This document shows positions 35,779 through 44,968 of a stretch of DNA of 64,000 nucleotides, piece after piece. Every line of letters begins with the position of its first letter. Within the stretch, counting starts at the first letter, position 1. The DNA lies in NCBI GenBank assembly GCA_019739215.1, contig JAHHDR010000013.1, positions 51,553-115,552 of the forward strand, written 5' to 3'. This DNA comes from Rhizobium sp. GTDB taxonomy: Bacteria; Pseudomonadota; Alphaproteobacteria; Rhizobiales; Rhizobiaceae. The notes under the pieces are model-generated. The model saw nothing but the letters and a program-made list of their open reading frames with translations. It had not been told where the DNA came from and searched no databases. The position numbers and the translations under genes were made by a program.

Positions 35779-37305
35779 ATGGAGTTATTGAGCGTTATTC
35801 GACGCTGGCATTTCCGCGACAAGCTTTCGATCCGCGACATCTCGCGGCGCACGAGCCTCTCGCGGAACACGATCCGCAAATACCTTCGCTCAGATGGCGT
35901 GGAGCCGAAGTTCAAGGTGCCGGATCGACCAAGTAAGCTTGATCCGTTTGCCGACCGGCTCTCGGCGTGGCTCAAGTCCGAGGCCAACAAGCCCCGCAAA
36001 CAGAAGCGCACGATGAAGCAGCTTCATGCCGATCTGCTGAGCCTCGGCTATTCAGGTTCGTATTGCCGGGTCGCGGCTTTTGCACGGGAATGGAAGGCCG
36101 ATTGGCACAGAGAGCGCCAGACGACGGGGCGTGGAACGTTCGTGCCCCTCGCATTCGAGCCGGGTGAGGCTTTCCAGTTCGACTGGTCCGAGGACTGGGC
36201 GATCATCGGCAACGAGCGCACCAAGCTGCAGATAGCGCATACGAAGCTGGCCTACTCCAGGGCGTTCGTCGTACGAGCCTACCTCCTGCAGACGCACGAG
36301 ATGCTGTTCGACGCCCACAATCATGCCTTTCGTGTATTCGGCGGCATTCCTCGCCGCGGCATCTACGACAACATGAAGACCGCGATCGACAAGGTCGGCC
36401 GCGGCAAGGATCGTGACGTGAATGTCCGCTTCCAGGCGATGGCCAGCCACTACCTCTTCGAGCCCGAGTTCTGCAATCCGGCGTCCGGCTGGGAGAAGGG
36501 ACAGGTGGAGAAGAATGTCCAGGATGCGCGGCATCGCTTCTTTCAGCCGATACCGCGCTTTCCATCGCTGGATGCTCTGAACGAGTGGCTGGAGATGCAT
36601 TGCAAAGTGTTTTGGGCGGAGACCCCGCACGGAAAGATGCGCGGCACGATCGCCGACCTCTGGATCGAGGAAGCACGGTGTTTGATGCCAGTTGCCCGGC
36701 TCTTCGATGGCTTTGTCGAATACACGAAGCGCGTCACTCCGACCTGCCTCGTTCATCTGGAACGCAATCGCTACAGCGTCCCGGCCTCCTTTGCCAATCG
36801 ACCGGTGAGCCTGCGGGTCTATCCCGATCGCGTCGTCATCGCCGCGGAAGGTCAGCTCGTGTGCGAACATCGCCGCATCATCGATCGCTCCCACGATCGA
36901 CCCGGTCAGACGATCTACGATTGGCGGCATTACCTGGCCGTGGTCCAACGCAAGCCCGGTGCCCTGCGCAATGGTGCTCCCTTCGCGGAGCTGCCTGACG
37001 CCTTCCGAACCCTGCAGCAGCACCTGCTCAAAAAGCCTGGTGGTGATCGGGAGATGGTCGATATCCTGGCTCTCGTCCTGCAGCACGACGAGCAGGCCGT
37101 GCTTTCGGCCGTCGACGCGGCACTGAAGTCCGGCGTTCCAACCAAGACGCATATCCTCAACCTGCTGCATCGTCTCGTCGACGGCAAATCCTTCACGCCA
37201 CCGACCATCAGCGCACCGCAGGCCCTGGCGCTCACGAATGAGCCCAAGGCAAATGTCGAACGCTACGATGCCCTGAGGAAGACGGAGGTCCGTCATGCGT
37301 CATAA
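35779..37305 (+). CDS. istA: IS21-family transposase IstA
   Basis: From [20 protein letters not shown] at 35779 the protein has 508 residues; a start at 35731 adds an unlikely leader. Residues about 10-60 form a helix-turn-helix, and a DDE integrase core follows ([46 protein letters not shown]). A C-terminal beta-barrel-like part ([20 protein letters not shown]) ends the protein. It acts with IstB to move the element. The stop overlaps istB by 11 bp. Confidence 0.95.
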   Translation: MELLSVIRRWHFRDKLSIRDISRRTSLSRNTIRKYLRSDGVEPKFKVPDRPSKLDPFADRLSAWLKSEANKPRKQKRTMKQLHADLLSLGYSGSYCRVAAFAREWKADWHRERQTTGRGTFVPLAFEPGEAFQFDWSEDWAIIGNERTKLQIAHTKLAYSRAFVVRAYLLQTHEMLFDAHNHAFRVFGGIPRRGIYDNMKTAIDKVGRGKDRDVNVRFQAMASHYLFEPEFCNPASGWEKGQVEKNVQDARHRFFQPIPRFPSLDALNEWLEMHCKVFWAETPHGKMRGTIADLWIEEARCLMPVARLFDGFVEYTKRVTPTCLVHLERNRYSVPASFANRPVSLRVYPDRVVIAAEGQLVCEHRRIIDRSHDRPGQTIYDWRHYLAVVQRKPGALRNGAPFAELPDAFRTLQQHLLKKPGGDREMVDILALVLQHDEQAVLSAVDAALKSGVPTKTHILNLLHRLVDGKSFTPPTISAPQALALTNEPKANVERYDALRKTEVRHAS

Positions 37306-38107
37306 CCCGGCAAGCGGCGCGATCGTCATCATGCTCAGGCAGTTGAAGATGCACGGCATGGCCCAGGCGGTGGGTGAACTGACCGAGCAGGGAGCGCCGG
37401 CGTTCGAGTCTGCCATTCCGATCCTGTCGCAGCTTCTCAGGGCCGAGACCGCGGAACGTGAGGTCAGATCGACAGCCTACCAGCTCAAGACGGCACGCTT
37501 TCCAGCCTACCGTGACCTCAACGGCTTCGACTTCTCAAGCAGCGAGATCAACGAGGCGCTGGTGCGTCAGCTTCATCGCTGCGACTTCCTCGATGACGCC
37601 AACAATATCGTTCTGGTCGGCGGGCCCGGCACGGGCAAGACTCATGTCGCTACCGCGATCGGCGTCCAGGCCATCGAGCATCATCACAAGCGTGTCCGGT
37701 TCTTCTCGACCGTCGAGCTGGTCAATCTGCTCGAGCAGGAGAAGGCTCAGGGGCGATCAGGACAGATCGCCAACAGGCTGGCTCACTCCGACCTCGTGAT
37801 CCTGGACGAACTGGGCTACCTGCCGTTCAGTGCGTCAGGCGGCGCACTGCTGTTCCATTTGCTGAGCAAGCTCTACGAGCACACCAGCGTCATCATCACC
37901 ACCAACCTGAGCTTCAGCGAGTGGGCAAGCGTCTTCGGGGACGCCAAGATGACCACAGCACTGCTCGACCGGCTCACCCATCACTGCCACATTCTCGAAA
38001 CCGGAAACGACAGCTTCCGCTTCAAGAACAGTTCAGCCCACGAACCCAAAACCAGGAAGGAGAAAGGCAAGGTCTTGACCACGACGCTCGACCCGAAACA
38101 TATCTAA
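37295..38107 (+). CDS. istB: IS21-family helper ATPase IstB
   Basis: A 270-residue AAA+ ATPase related to DnaC. Walker A is GGPGTGKTH (near residue 108), Walker B is [11 protein letters not shown] (near 170), and the sensor region [11 protein letters not shown] follows. It selects target DNA and activates IstA. The start overlaps the end of istA. Both genes appear intact. Confidence 0.95.
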   Translation: MRHNPASGAIVIMLRQLKMHGMAQAVGELTEQGAPAFESAIPILSQLLRAETAEREVRSTAYQLKTARFPAYRDLNGFDFSSSEINEALVRQLHRCDFLDDANNIVLVGGPGTGKTHVATAIGVQAIEHHHKRVRFFSTVELVNLLEQEKAQGRSGQIANRLAHSDLVILDELGYLPFSASGGALLFHLLSKLYEHTSVIITTNLSFSEWASVFGDAKMTTALLDRLTHHCHILETGNDSFRFKNSSAHEPKTRKEKGKVLTTTLDPKHI

Positions 38108-38198
38108 AGGGCGGGTCAATTCTCGGCGCAAATCCCGGGTCAACTCTCAGTGCAAATCAACAGATTGGGCTTATCGAACGTCCGCTTGATATGGGCGA

Positions 38199-38351
38199 TC
38201 ATGGCTTTGCGGGTCTGCCATGCCACCCTATTAAGGAGGGTCGCAGGGCTCTGGGCAGGACGATCTGACCGGTCGTATCGAGCTGGTCCAGAATATCGTA
38301 CGAGTTGTCTCGAAGCTCGATTGAGAGATTGTCGACGTCCATCCAGCTCAT
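38199..38351 (-). CDS. Very small hypothetical protein
   Basis: A 50-residue frame starting MSWMDVDNLSIELRDNSYDI, with AGGA six bases before the ATG at 38351. It ends soon before the insertion element, and the composition looks protein-like up to about residue 40 (LDQLDTTGQIVLPRAL). It may be the start of a longer gene cut by the IS-associated deletion. The function is unknown. Confidence 0.35.
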   Translation of the reverse strand: MSWMDVDNLSIELRDNSYDILDQLDTTGQIVLPRALRPSLIGWHGRPAKP

Positions 38352-38463
38352 GAACGTTCCTAAAAAGACCCCCTGCAGCGGATCAACGCGCCAGGGTCAG
38401 GTGGGCGCATTGAAATCGGTCGCGCCAGGGATGCAAAAATGGTCATGCCGAGCTTTGAATAGG

Positions 38464-38691
38464 TCAAGCGCCGATTGCGGTGAGACGGTCTTTGACGCCC
38501 TCAAGCTCTCCGTTTATCTCGTCCACGAACGTCAGGTAATCGTCGTAGTAACTCTCATCTATCGCCGCTAGATTAGCTCTTGAGCCGAACACTGCCTCAA
38601 CGAAACTGTTCGCTGGTGCGGTCGACAACGATTTAAACGCATTGATCCAAAGCCCTGTCGCGGTTCGCGGCTTGGGCGTCACTACGTGCAT
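38464..38691 (-). CDS. Small hypothetical protein
   Basis: A 75-residue acidic protein (MHVVTPKPRTATGLWINAFK onward) with a helical C-terminus (DYLTFVDEINGELEGVKDRL). The ribosome-binding site is weak. It is on the same strand as the two small basic genes that follow upstream. Not recognised. Confidence 0.45.
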   Translation of the reverse strand: MHVVTPKPRTATGLWINAFKSLSTAPANSFVEAVFGSRANLAAIDESYYDDYLTFVDEINGELEGVKDRLTAIGA

Positions 38692-38750
38692 CGTGATTTA
38701 AAAGATTCCAAAAAGGGTAGTAACCGGGGGAATGCGACAAATTCGTCAAC

Positions 38751-39062
38751 TTAATTTACTCCGCCAGCTAAACCGAGGCGTAGAGCAGTGAGCCTTCTAT
38801 TGAGCAGCCTGATCGAGGAGTTCTTATTGTAGCCCTTCGCGATCAGAGCTGCAGTTCCAGATGTCAGGCCGCGATTGATCAACTCCTTTACCGACATACG
38901 GCTCTCGCGATGATCCAGAAGGGTCAGAATCTCAGCGATTGCAATGGCAGCCGCTTTATCCAGCTCGGAAACCTCGGGTTCTCCCTTCATCGCTAGACGC
39001 TGACGATACCGCTGTTGTCTCAGCCGTCCCGCTTCGTTTAGTCCACTTGCTTTCCGTGGCAT
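38751..39062 (-). CDS. Small basic protein, possible DNA-binding accessory gene
   Basis: A 103-residue protein with a perfect AGGAGG six bases before its ATG. The N-terminus (LNEAGRLRQQRYRQRLAMKG) is very basic and the middle (AAIAIAEILTLLDHRESRMS) helical. Together with the 39128-39433 gene it looks like a pair of related basic/helical proteins encoded next to the replication region. A plasmid-maintenance or regulatory role is a guess. Confidence 0.6.
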   Translation of the reverse strand: MPRKASGLNEAGRLRQQRYRQRLAMKGEPEVSELDKAAAIAIAEILTLLDHRESRMSVKELINRGLTSGTAALIAKGYNKNSSIRLLNRRLTALRLGLAGGVN

Positions 39063-39127
39063 CGCCGCCTCCTGTTACTAAGTCACGTCACAACGTGATG
39101 GATGGCGATGCAAGAAACCTGATGGAA

Positions 39128-39433
39128 TCAGAACGTCCCAACGATTTTCGGTCGAAGTTTTCCGGCCCGGCATTTGTGAACGATGTGCGAGGGAAACCCG
39201 GCTCGATCCTTGAAGTAGGCAGTCAACCCGGCAACCAACGTATCGTTACCAGGAGCACCACTTGCCAGGATCATGATCGCCAGATCAGCGAGGACCTCCC
39301 TGGTCAAGGTTTCATTCGGTATCACCGAGCCAGTCTCCCGCTGGTTCCGCTTCCTCTCCCGATATTCAGCCTGCCGCTGTGCATCATACTCGCGCCGCTG
39401 CTGCTCGGTCATGGCTGACAGATTCCGTTTCAT
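39128..39433 (-). CDS. Small basic protein next to the origin
   Basis: From ATG 39433 the protein has 101 residues: a highly charged N-terminus (MTEQQRREYDAQRQAEYRER, likely coiled coil) and a helical C-terminal half with VLADLAIMILASGAPGNDTL. It resembles the neighbouring 38751-39062 protein in layout. An alternative GTG start at 39442 adds three residues. The function is unknown. Confidence 0.55.
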   Translation of the reverse strand: MKRNLSAMTEQQRREYDAQRQAEYRERKRNQRETGSVIPNETLTREVLADLAIMILASGAPGNDTLVAGLTAYFKDRAGFPSHIVHKCRAGKLRPKIVGTF

Positions 39434-39839
39434 GCTGGTCACTCATGTTTCAATACAATGATCGAACCACGGTCGGCGTAAATCACCGAGCGAATTGTGA
39501 CTGTCGCAAATGAAAATCGCTGAATCTGAAACGAGACCGGTGGTAACAGGCACATGGTCGAAACCAAGCATAAGGAAATGGAAACCCAGCAGGATGAAAA
39601 CGAACACGAGCAGGGGGAAACTGACGGGTCAAAAGTAGAAAGCTCAGTTTCCATGACGAAACCGGCGTCGGCTGGAGGCACTGGGCGGTCAAAATCTCTG
39701 AGCAAAATAGAACAAAAAAAATCCACGGCGGCGAGCGCAGCGAGCAAGATCAAGGGAACCCGATTTCATCGGATTCAAAACCTGTGACAGTTGCCAGAAC
39801 ACCTGTGGATCAAGGGCCATGAAGAGGTGTCTAATATCT
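39434..39839. other. 406-bp stretch without a supported gene
   Basis: An open frame at 39554-39787 on the plus strand would encode a hydrophilic 77-residue peptide, but the only AGG is three bases before its ATG and the composition is low complexity. No clear RNA structure was found. Confidence 0.4.
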
Positions 39840-40124
39840 TCTTAAGAATATCCGGTCGACAGACCGGCAATAAAGACTGATCCATTCTAACCGGGTCAAC
39901 ATCTTATCGTTACAAAATGTCAGTCATCGATTGCTCCTCCTGAATCCGCCGACAGGAAGTAAAACAGAAGGAAGTAGCGTGTAATTAGATATCTTAAGAA
40001 TATCCGACGTCTCCACGGTCATTCTGTCTTGGTAGCATCAAGACGCGTCAACATCTTATTGTTACAAATTGTCAGCAAAGGGTCTGGTCATCTGACGCAA
40101 ACGATCACTGACATTTTGTAACAG
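39840..40124. other. Iteron-type replication origin
   Basis: Upstream of the Rep gene two 31-bp direct repeats match at 28 positions (39893-39923 and 40045-40075; core GTTACAAAATGTCAG), and an inverted copy of the core lies at 40108-40124. A 15-bp repeat TCTTAAGAATATCCG (39840-39854 and 39992-40006) sits 53 bp before each, so the two modules have the same 152-bp spacing. The stretch is AT-rich. This is the usual layout for a Rep_3 initiator's origin; binding is inferred. Confidence 0.75.
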
Positions 40125-40215
40125 AGACGTTTCTGCTACAAAAATTCCACAATGTATCAGAAAGTCGTTGTCTGATTTCCGCCGACGATCTCACACTAGA
40201 TTACAGGAGAGATCA

Positions 40216-41833
40216 ATGACCGTCATCGAGACCAGATCAGAACAAAACCCTAGCTACATCGTCACCCATATTGAGCACCGGAAGAGATACAACCGCATCA
40301 CCGGAGCAATGCGAAAAGGATTCAACGCTCGATCCGGCATGCGTGCGATGACCGATAAGGATACCGCACTCAAGGAGCAGCCCACCGTCGACCGAGCTGC
40401 ACCCATGATCTTAAGGTTAAAGATCGTCGGCGCAAGAGGCGACGGCGACAAGATCGAGGATGTCCTCACAGCCCAAGGCCACGCATTGTTTGAATTCCTA
40501 ATGGCCTCAGCCCGCATCCAAGGGATCGAACACCACGATATCCGGGTGTCCTTTGATGACATCAAGAAATATCTAGGCATCTCCCATACCGCTCGGGTTA
40601 TGGACCTCTCGGAGCAGCTTAGAAACACCATCGTTGCCTACGATTTTTGTCCAGGACGGCTGGCAGCGTTGGGGTGAGATGCCGTTGCTTTGGCATGACT
40701 ACCTGCGCAATCAGGAGACTGGCGCTCGATATCTATCCTACTCAATCCATCCGGCGATTCGGAAAGTCATTCTGGAATCTGACCGATGGGCGAAGCTGGA
40801 AATCAATGCCTTCCCGAAATTCTCTTGCAAGTACACAGCCAGGCTTTACCCCCGGCTTGTTTTGATGGCCCAGCGCCACCCGATCTTCGTGAAAAAGAAG
40901 CCAGCCTGGACCACGAAGCCCGAGGAACTCGCGGAGCTGATTGGCTATCGATACAAGGGCAAATTCCATTTCGGAAACTTCCAGGCGCGTTGCCTCGATC
41001 CTGTAAAATCAGACATCAACGCACACGTTAAGCGCTTCAACATGCGATGGGACCCAGTCCGTGGTAGCGGCCGTGGAAGCCCGGTGACCCACATCGAAAT
41101 CACAACTAATACTCTGGGAAAATCACATGCCGGGTCGTTGGCGGAGGCTCCAAAGGTTCCTCTTGATGGTGAGGGATACGAACGGTTGCATCAAGCTATT
41201 CAGGAAGGCACCGACAAATATCACCGCATCATGCCCTCGACCGAGCTTGTGCGGGCCGCTGCGACAAGGATGGAGTGCGACGTCGAGGCAGTTGTCCAGC
41301 GCTGGAGAGCGGCCCTCTTGTCCGCTGCAAACCGGTCGGACAGCACGATCCCCGACACGACGATGATGGGCTACCAGCTGATGTCTTTAATGCACGATGA
41401 CGGTCCTGGTTACGCTTTCGAACGATGGGTAAGGAGCCTTGTCAAACCGGAGATGGTGATCAAGGAGCCCAGGCCGCATTCAAACATCGTCTGGATCAAA
41501 TACGACGGCACACAGAGCCACGAACGGGCGCAGACTGTAGTTCATAATATTGAGCCACCTGTCCAGTCGCTATCTCCATCCGAAGAACTAGCGCTTTGCG
41601 ACCTGAATCATGATCACTGGAGGGAAATGCGGAGACCACTCTACGAGGATGAATGTGACGCTCTTGTCGGTGCGTTCGCATACCTCCGCGACGACTTCTC
41701 AGTGTCACATCGCAAGAACTTTCTGGCGGGGCTAGACAAGATCATGGATCGCACGCATCCCGCTGATCGCGGAAAGAAGATCAAGACGATGGCCGACGCA
41801 AAGGTCAAGGAACTCCGATCTCTGAATTTGTAG
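40216..41833 (+). pseudogene. Rep_3-family replication initiator, interrupted by a frameshift
   Basis: The gene starts at ATG 40216 after AGGAGA. Frame one runs to 40677 (DDIKKYLGISHTARVMDLSE, the first winged helix). Frame two continues from about 40640 to 41833 (QDGWQRWGEMPLLWHDY, then FSCKYTARLYPRLVLMAQR and WTTKPEELAELIGYRYKG, the second winged helix). Removing one T from the five-T run at 40644-40648 joins them into about 538 residues. Such proteins bind iterons and open the origin. It may be inactive, be rescued by slippage at the T-run, or reflect a sequence error. No partition genes are adjacent. Confidence 0.8.
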
Positions 41834-41859
41834 ATGCGTTAACTTTCTTCTTCGGCGAC

Positions 41860-41873
41860 CAACAAATTTGTTG
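41860..41873. promoter_or_regulatory. 14-bp perfect palindrome before the phosphoesterase operon
   Basis: CAACAAATTTGTTG lies about 180 bp before the first gene of the metallophosphoesterase operon and 27 bp after the Rep stop. It could be an operator for a dimeric repressor. No clear -35/-10 pair was found around it. Confidence 0.35.
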
Positions 41874-42053
41874 ACGGACTCTTGATCTGGGGACTCCCTC
41901 ATGGTTGTATAGTCGCAAGCCAACGCCAACAAGGCACCTAAAAATGCGAGTCCAGTCGATAGCCACCACCCGCAGATGACAGCCTAGCGCTGTTCGCTCG
42001 CACTCGCGAGAATCTCGGAATGGATATCGACCAGGAATATCAGGACTCGCATA

Positions 42054-42605
42054 ATGGCTTTTATCCGCAAATTTTATACGTCTGACTCGCACTTTGGGCA
42101 CCAGGGCATGCTGGAATTCGCGGGCCGTCCGTTCGCCTCGGTAGCCGAGATGGATCGCTTCCTGATTGAAGCCTGGAATTCCACGGTCGGTGACGCCGAC
42201 ATCGTCTATCATGTGGGAGATTTCGCTGTCGGTGACCGCGATCCGGTCCGCATCAAGCGGATTTTCGATCAGCTGCGCGGCCGCAAATTTCTGGTTCTCG
42301 GCAATCACGACATCAGGTCTGACGGCTCCATCCATCCGTCGATTGCCGCGCTCGGCTGGGAGGCTCCGCCCGTGCACATGATGGAGACCCTCGACGAGGG
42401 TGAGCGCGTGATCCTGTGTCACTACTCGCTGAGAGTCTGGTCGGCCTCGCACCACGGCAGCTGGCATTTCTTTGGGCACAGTCATGGCTCTCTGCCGCCG
42501 CATGGAAGATCGAGAGACGTCGGCGTAGATTGCCAGGATTGCGCTTTCACGCCACGGACTTTTCGAGAATTGACGGCCAATATGAGTGGAGAAATCGCAG
42601 CATGA
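42054..42605 (+). CDS. Calcineurin-like metallophosphoesterase (operon gene 1)
   Basis: A 183-residue single-domain phosphoesterase with all metal-binding motifs: TSDSHFGH (D-x-H), VYHVGDFAVGD, LVLGNHD and FFGHSHG. Such compact enzymes are common on phages and plasmids and hydrolyse phosphodiesters or nucleotides; the substrate is unknown. Its stop overlaps the next start as ATGA. It is the first gene of a five-gene coupled operon that ends with a second phosphoesterase. Confidence 0.88.
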   Translation: MAFIRKFYTSDSHFGHQGMLEFAGRPFASVAEMDRFLIEAWNSTVGDADIVYHVGDFAVGDRDPVRIKRIFDQLRGRKFLVLGNHDIRSDGSIHPSIAALGWEAPPVHMMETLDEGERVILCHYSLRVWSASHHGSWHFFGHSHGSLPPHGRSRDVGVDCQDCAFTPRTFRELTANMSGEIAA

Positions 42606-43000
42606 AAGAGGAGTTTTGGGCCCAGATTAAAGCCGACCATCCTGATTATTGGAGCGACAAAATCCGCGTGATGCCGGACGGATACTCGAACACAATCGCC
42701 CATCTATTCCGCGAGGTCGAGCAGATCAGCGCTGGCCGTCAGCTGATCACGATTGATCTTCACCACTATGTCGGTGGCGGCATCGCGGCTTCGATGCGTC
42801 CGCGTACGGACGTCGACGAGATCACCGACGAGCAGAAAGCCATGCTTTTCGTCTTAATGAAGTCCTGGTCGGCAAATGGTGACCGGATTTGCCAGATGTG
42901 CGGTCGACCGTCAGCAGGCATTCTGAAGCACATGGACGAGCTGGCACAGGAAATCCTGTGTAGCGAGCACATGGCAGAGCGGAGATCGAGCGATGTCTGA
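42602..43000 (+). CDS. Small protein with C-terminal zinc-ribbon-like motif (operon gene 2)
   Basis: A 132-residue protein from ATG 42602, coupled by ATGA to the phosphoesterase. The body is helical/acidic (MKEEFWAQIKADHPDYWSDK; DVDEITDEQKAMLFVLMKS). The C-terminal end carries C-x2-C-G, then C-x2-H in RICQMCGRPSAG and ILCSEHM, a likely zinc site. The next two genes end in the same pattern. The frame continues upstream to 42416, but that is a shadow of the phosphoesterase. The role is unknown. Confidence 0.7.
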   Translation: MKEEFWAQIKADHPDYWSDKIRVMPDGYSNTIAHLFREVEQISAGRQLITIDLHHYVGGGIAASMRPRTDVDEITDEQKAMLFVLMKSWSANGDRICQMCGRPSAGILKHMDELAQEILCSEHMAERRSSDV

Positions 43001-43475
43001 TTTGAAAGCTATGAACCACGACGACTTCCGAGCCTACCTGCTCGACCGGTACGCCAGTCTTTTCCCGCCCGATTTCGAGGCGAGCAAGGCGAAATCGTTC
43101 GCCTACCAATACCTGCCCGAATGCGAATCCGGCTGGCATCCTCTGATCGATGAGGCCCTGCAACGGATCGATGATTTCCTCCAGAAGGAAGGCTGGCTCG
43201 GGAAGGCATTTGTGCGCCAGGTGAAAGAAAAATTCGGCGGCTTGCGCATCTATGTGCGACCCGACGGCGACACCGATTGGCCGGACCATGTTGCTGAAGG
43301 TGTCGGCAAGATCAGGATGGAAATCGAAGATCGCTCGGCACACATCTGCGAGATTTGCGGTGAGCGCGGCGAGATTGTCGTGATCGATAGCTATCACCAG
43401 TGTTTGTGCCCGGAACACCATAAACGGCGGCTGAATTGGGTTGAAGCCGGGAGGCCGGATGTTGACTGGAGATGA
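42993..43475 (+). CDS. Small protein with C-terminal zinc-ribbon-like motif (operon gene 3)
   Basis: A 160-residue protein overlapping the previous gene by eight bases. It includes YLPECESGWHPLIDEALQRI and the phrase VKEKFGGLRIYVRPDGDTDW, followed by the terminal motif HICEICGERGEIVV and QCLCPEHH. The C-x2-C-G...C-x2-H ending is shared with genes 2 and 4. The GWHPLI-like middle also recurs in gene 4 (GAGWIPII). This suggests a family expanded by duplication and divergence. Confidence 0.75.
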   Translation: MSDLKAMNHDDFRAYLLDRYASLFPPDFEASKAKSFAYQYLPECESGWHPLIDEALQRIDDFLQKEGWLGKAFVRQVKEKFGGLRIYVRPDGDTDWPDHVAEGVGKIRMEIEDRSAHICEICGERGEIVVIDSYHQCLCPEHHKRRLNWVEAGRPDVDWR

Positions 43476-43866
43476 GCGGGCCTCGCGTCAGAAGCAGACT
43501 CTAGACAGGATCGCCGAGAATCGACAGCGTCACCTTGAGGCTCTGATCGAGGCTGCCCGGTCGCAACCGATCACAGACAAAATCAGCTGCGGTGCCGGAT
43601 GGATTCCGATTATTATCAAATTCTTCCGGGCGGCCGACAAGCATTCTGATCTCGTCCTGATTTCCGCATCTGAAAAATGGGGTCTACTTGATCTCAATTA
43701 CCATGTCGATCCATCAGCGGTCGAAGCCGTCCGCGCTCTGGCACAGGCAGCCATCGACGAGACCAGCCGTACTTGCGAGACATGCGGAGCCGACGGAAAC
43801 CTACGAACAGAGGGCTGGCGCAAGACACTATGTGACCATCACGCTCTCGGACGCGGGAAGGAGTAA
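43459..43866 (+). CDS. Small protein with C-terminal zinc-ribbon-like motif (operon gene 4)
   Basis: From ATG 43459, inside the end of gene 3, the protein has 135 residues. A helical start (DERASRQKQTLDRIAENRQR) leads to SCGAGWIPIIIKFFRAADKH and EKWGLLDLNYHVD, parallel to gene 3's KEKFGGLRIYV, and then RTCETCGADGNLR and TLCDHHA. The shared order of motifs makes it a paralogue of gene 3. The second phosphoesterase starts two bases after its stop. Confidence 0.72.
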   Translation: MLTGDERASRQKQTLDRIAENRQRHLEALIEAARSQPITDKISCGAGWIPIIIKFFRAADKHSDLVLISASEKWGLLDLNYHVDPSAVEAVRALAQAAIDETSRTCETCGADGNLRTEGWRKTLCDHHALGRGKE

Positions 43867-43868
43867 GA

Positions 43869-44663
43869 ATGAAGGCTTTAGTTTTCAGCGACCTTCATCT
43901 AGCTCACAGCGATCTCGACTACGTGCTCGACTTTCCACCAGAGGCGGAAATCGCAATCGTTGCGGGCGATGTCCTTGCGCCGGTCTCGATGTCAATGCGG
44001 TGGCTGAAGGAACACGTCGGTATGCGTGGCCTGCCGGTCGTTTTTGTTGCCGGAAATCACGAATACTACGGTCATGAAATCAGCGAGACGCTCTCCGATG
44101 GCCTCGCTGCCAGGACGAAATATCGTGACGTACACCTGCTCGAAAAAGACAGTATCGTGCTCGACGGCGTGCGCTTCCTGGGGTGCACTTTGTGGACAGA
44201 TTACGATCTTTATCAGCGACCGGACGAAGCGATGCGAGCCGCCAGACTTGGATTGAATGACCATCGATTGATCGAGCTGGAACGAGATGGCGAATGGCCG
44301 AAATTCCTCCCGCAGGATGCGCTCACGAGCCACCAGGCTAGTCGTGTCTGGCTTGAGGGCGAGCTGGCAACACCATTCGACGGTAAGACTGTCGTCGTCA
44401 CGCACCATGCGCCGCACCCAAATTCGATCCATCCTCGATTCTTGGGCGATCAATTGACACCGGCATTCGTCAGCGATTTATCCGGCGTTATCGAGCGCTG
44501 GCAGCCGGACGTCTGGGTTCATGGTCACGTTCACAATTGCCACCAGTACACTGTCGGAAAGACCCGCGTTGTCTGTAATCCTCGCGGCTATGTCCGTAAA
44601 TCTTTCTTCGGCCCCGAGCGCGAAAACCCGCACTTCGACCCGTTCAAAATCATCGACATCTAA
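43869..44663 (+). CDS. Calcineurin-like metallophosphoesterase (operon gene 5)
   Basis: A 264-residue phosphoesterase of a different subgroup from gene 1. The motifs are FSDLHLAH, IVAGDVLA, VAGNHEYYG, VVTHHAPH and WVHGHVHNC. The start (ATGAAGGCTTTAG) follows AAGGAGTAAGA, a good ribosome-binding site within the end of gene 4. Ending the operon with a second phosphoesterase suggests that the five proteins act on one substrate or signal, perhaps nucleic acid or a nucleotide messenger, but the sequence does not show which. Confidence 0.88.
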   Translation: MKALVFSDLHLAHSDLDYVLDFPPEAEIAIVAGDVLAPVSMSMRWLKEHVGMRGLPVVFVAGNHEYYGHEISETLSDGLAARTKYRDVHLLEKDSIVLDGVRFLGCTLWTDYDLYQRPDEAMRAARLGLNDHRLIELERDGEWPKFLPQDALTSHQASRVWLEGELATPFDGKTVVVTHHAPHPNSIHPRFLGDQLTPAFVSDLSGVIERWQPDVWVHGHVHNCHQYTVGKTRVVCNPRGYVRKSFFGPERENPHFDPFKIIDI

Positions 44664-44968
44664 AATCGTAAGACGTCGTCCAAAATCCCAGGATTTCGAC
44701 CGCTTCTGTCTAAATCCATAAGACGGTGTGCGGCCTTCGAGTGTGTGACAAGTGGCGCAGCCGTAGATGCGACAACGACTTCGAGAGCTGGCTCGTCAAC
44801 CAAGCGAAGAAGTTGAGATCGTGTATGTCCTGCCGGACGCCGTTTCGAAGTTGAGGTTGCGACAGCAGGATTTGCGAGCCATGCAAATTGACCGACGAGT
44901 AACGGTATGCCTGACAGGTTTAGCAGCTGCGATGGTTTTTCGGTCGCAGCTGCTGAACATCAATTGAA
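44664..44968. other. 305-bp gap between the operon and the integrase
   Basis: Only a 66-codon frame (44767-44967, plus) is present; it lacks a ribosome-binding site and runs to the integrase end. No terminator with a clear T-run was seen. Nothing is assigned. Confidence 0.5.

Larger units (their letters stand above)
35667..38162 (+). mobile_element. IS21-family insertion sequence, 2496 bp
   Basis: The element starts TG and ends CA with outer inverted repeats matching at 30 of 31 positions (35667-35697 and 38132-38162). A second internal inverted repeat (CGAGAATTGACCC at 35714-35726 and its complement at 38113-38125) gives the multiple terminal repeats typical of IS21. It encodes IstA and IstB. 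The flanks show no target-site duplication. Confidence 0.93.

Noticed and set aside
38163..38175. Search for a target-site duplication of the IS21-family element
   Set aside because: The bases right of 38162 (GATTGG) do not match those left of 35667 (CTGAAG); no duplication is present.
39554..39787. Plus-strand 77-codon frame near the origin
   Set aside because: Poor ribosome-binding site spacing and low-complexity composition; not enough support.
39840..40124. CRISPR array as explanation of the repeats near 39.9-40.1 kb
   Set aside because: Only two or three copies with long unequal spacing, one inverted; fits iterons better. No cas genes are visible.
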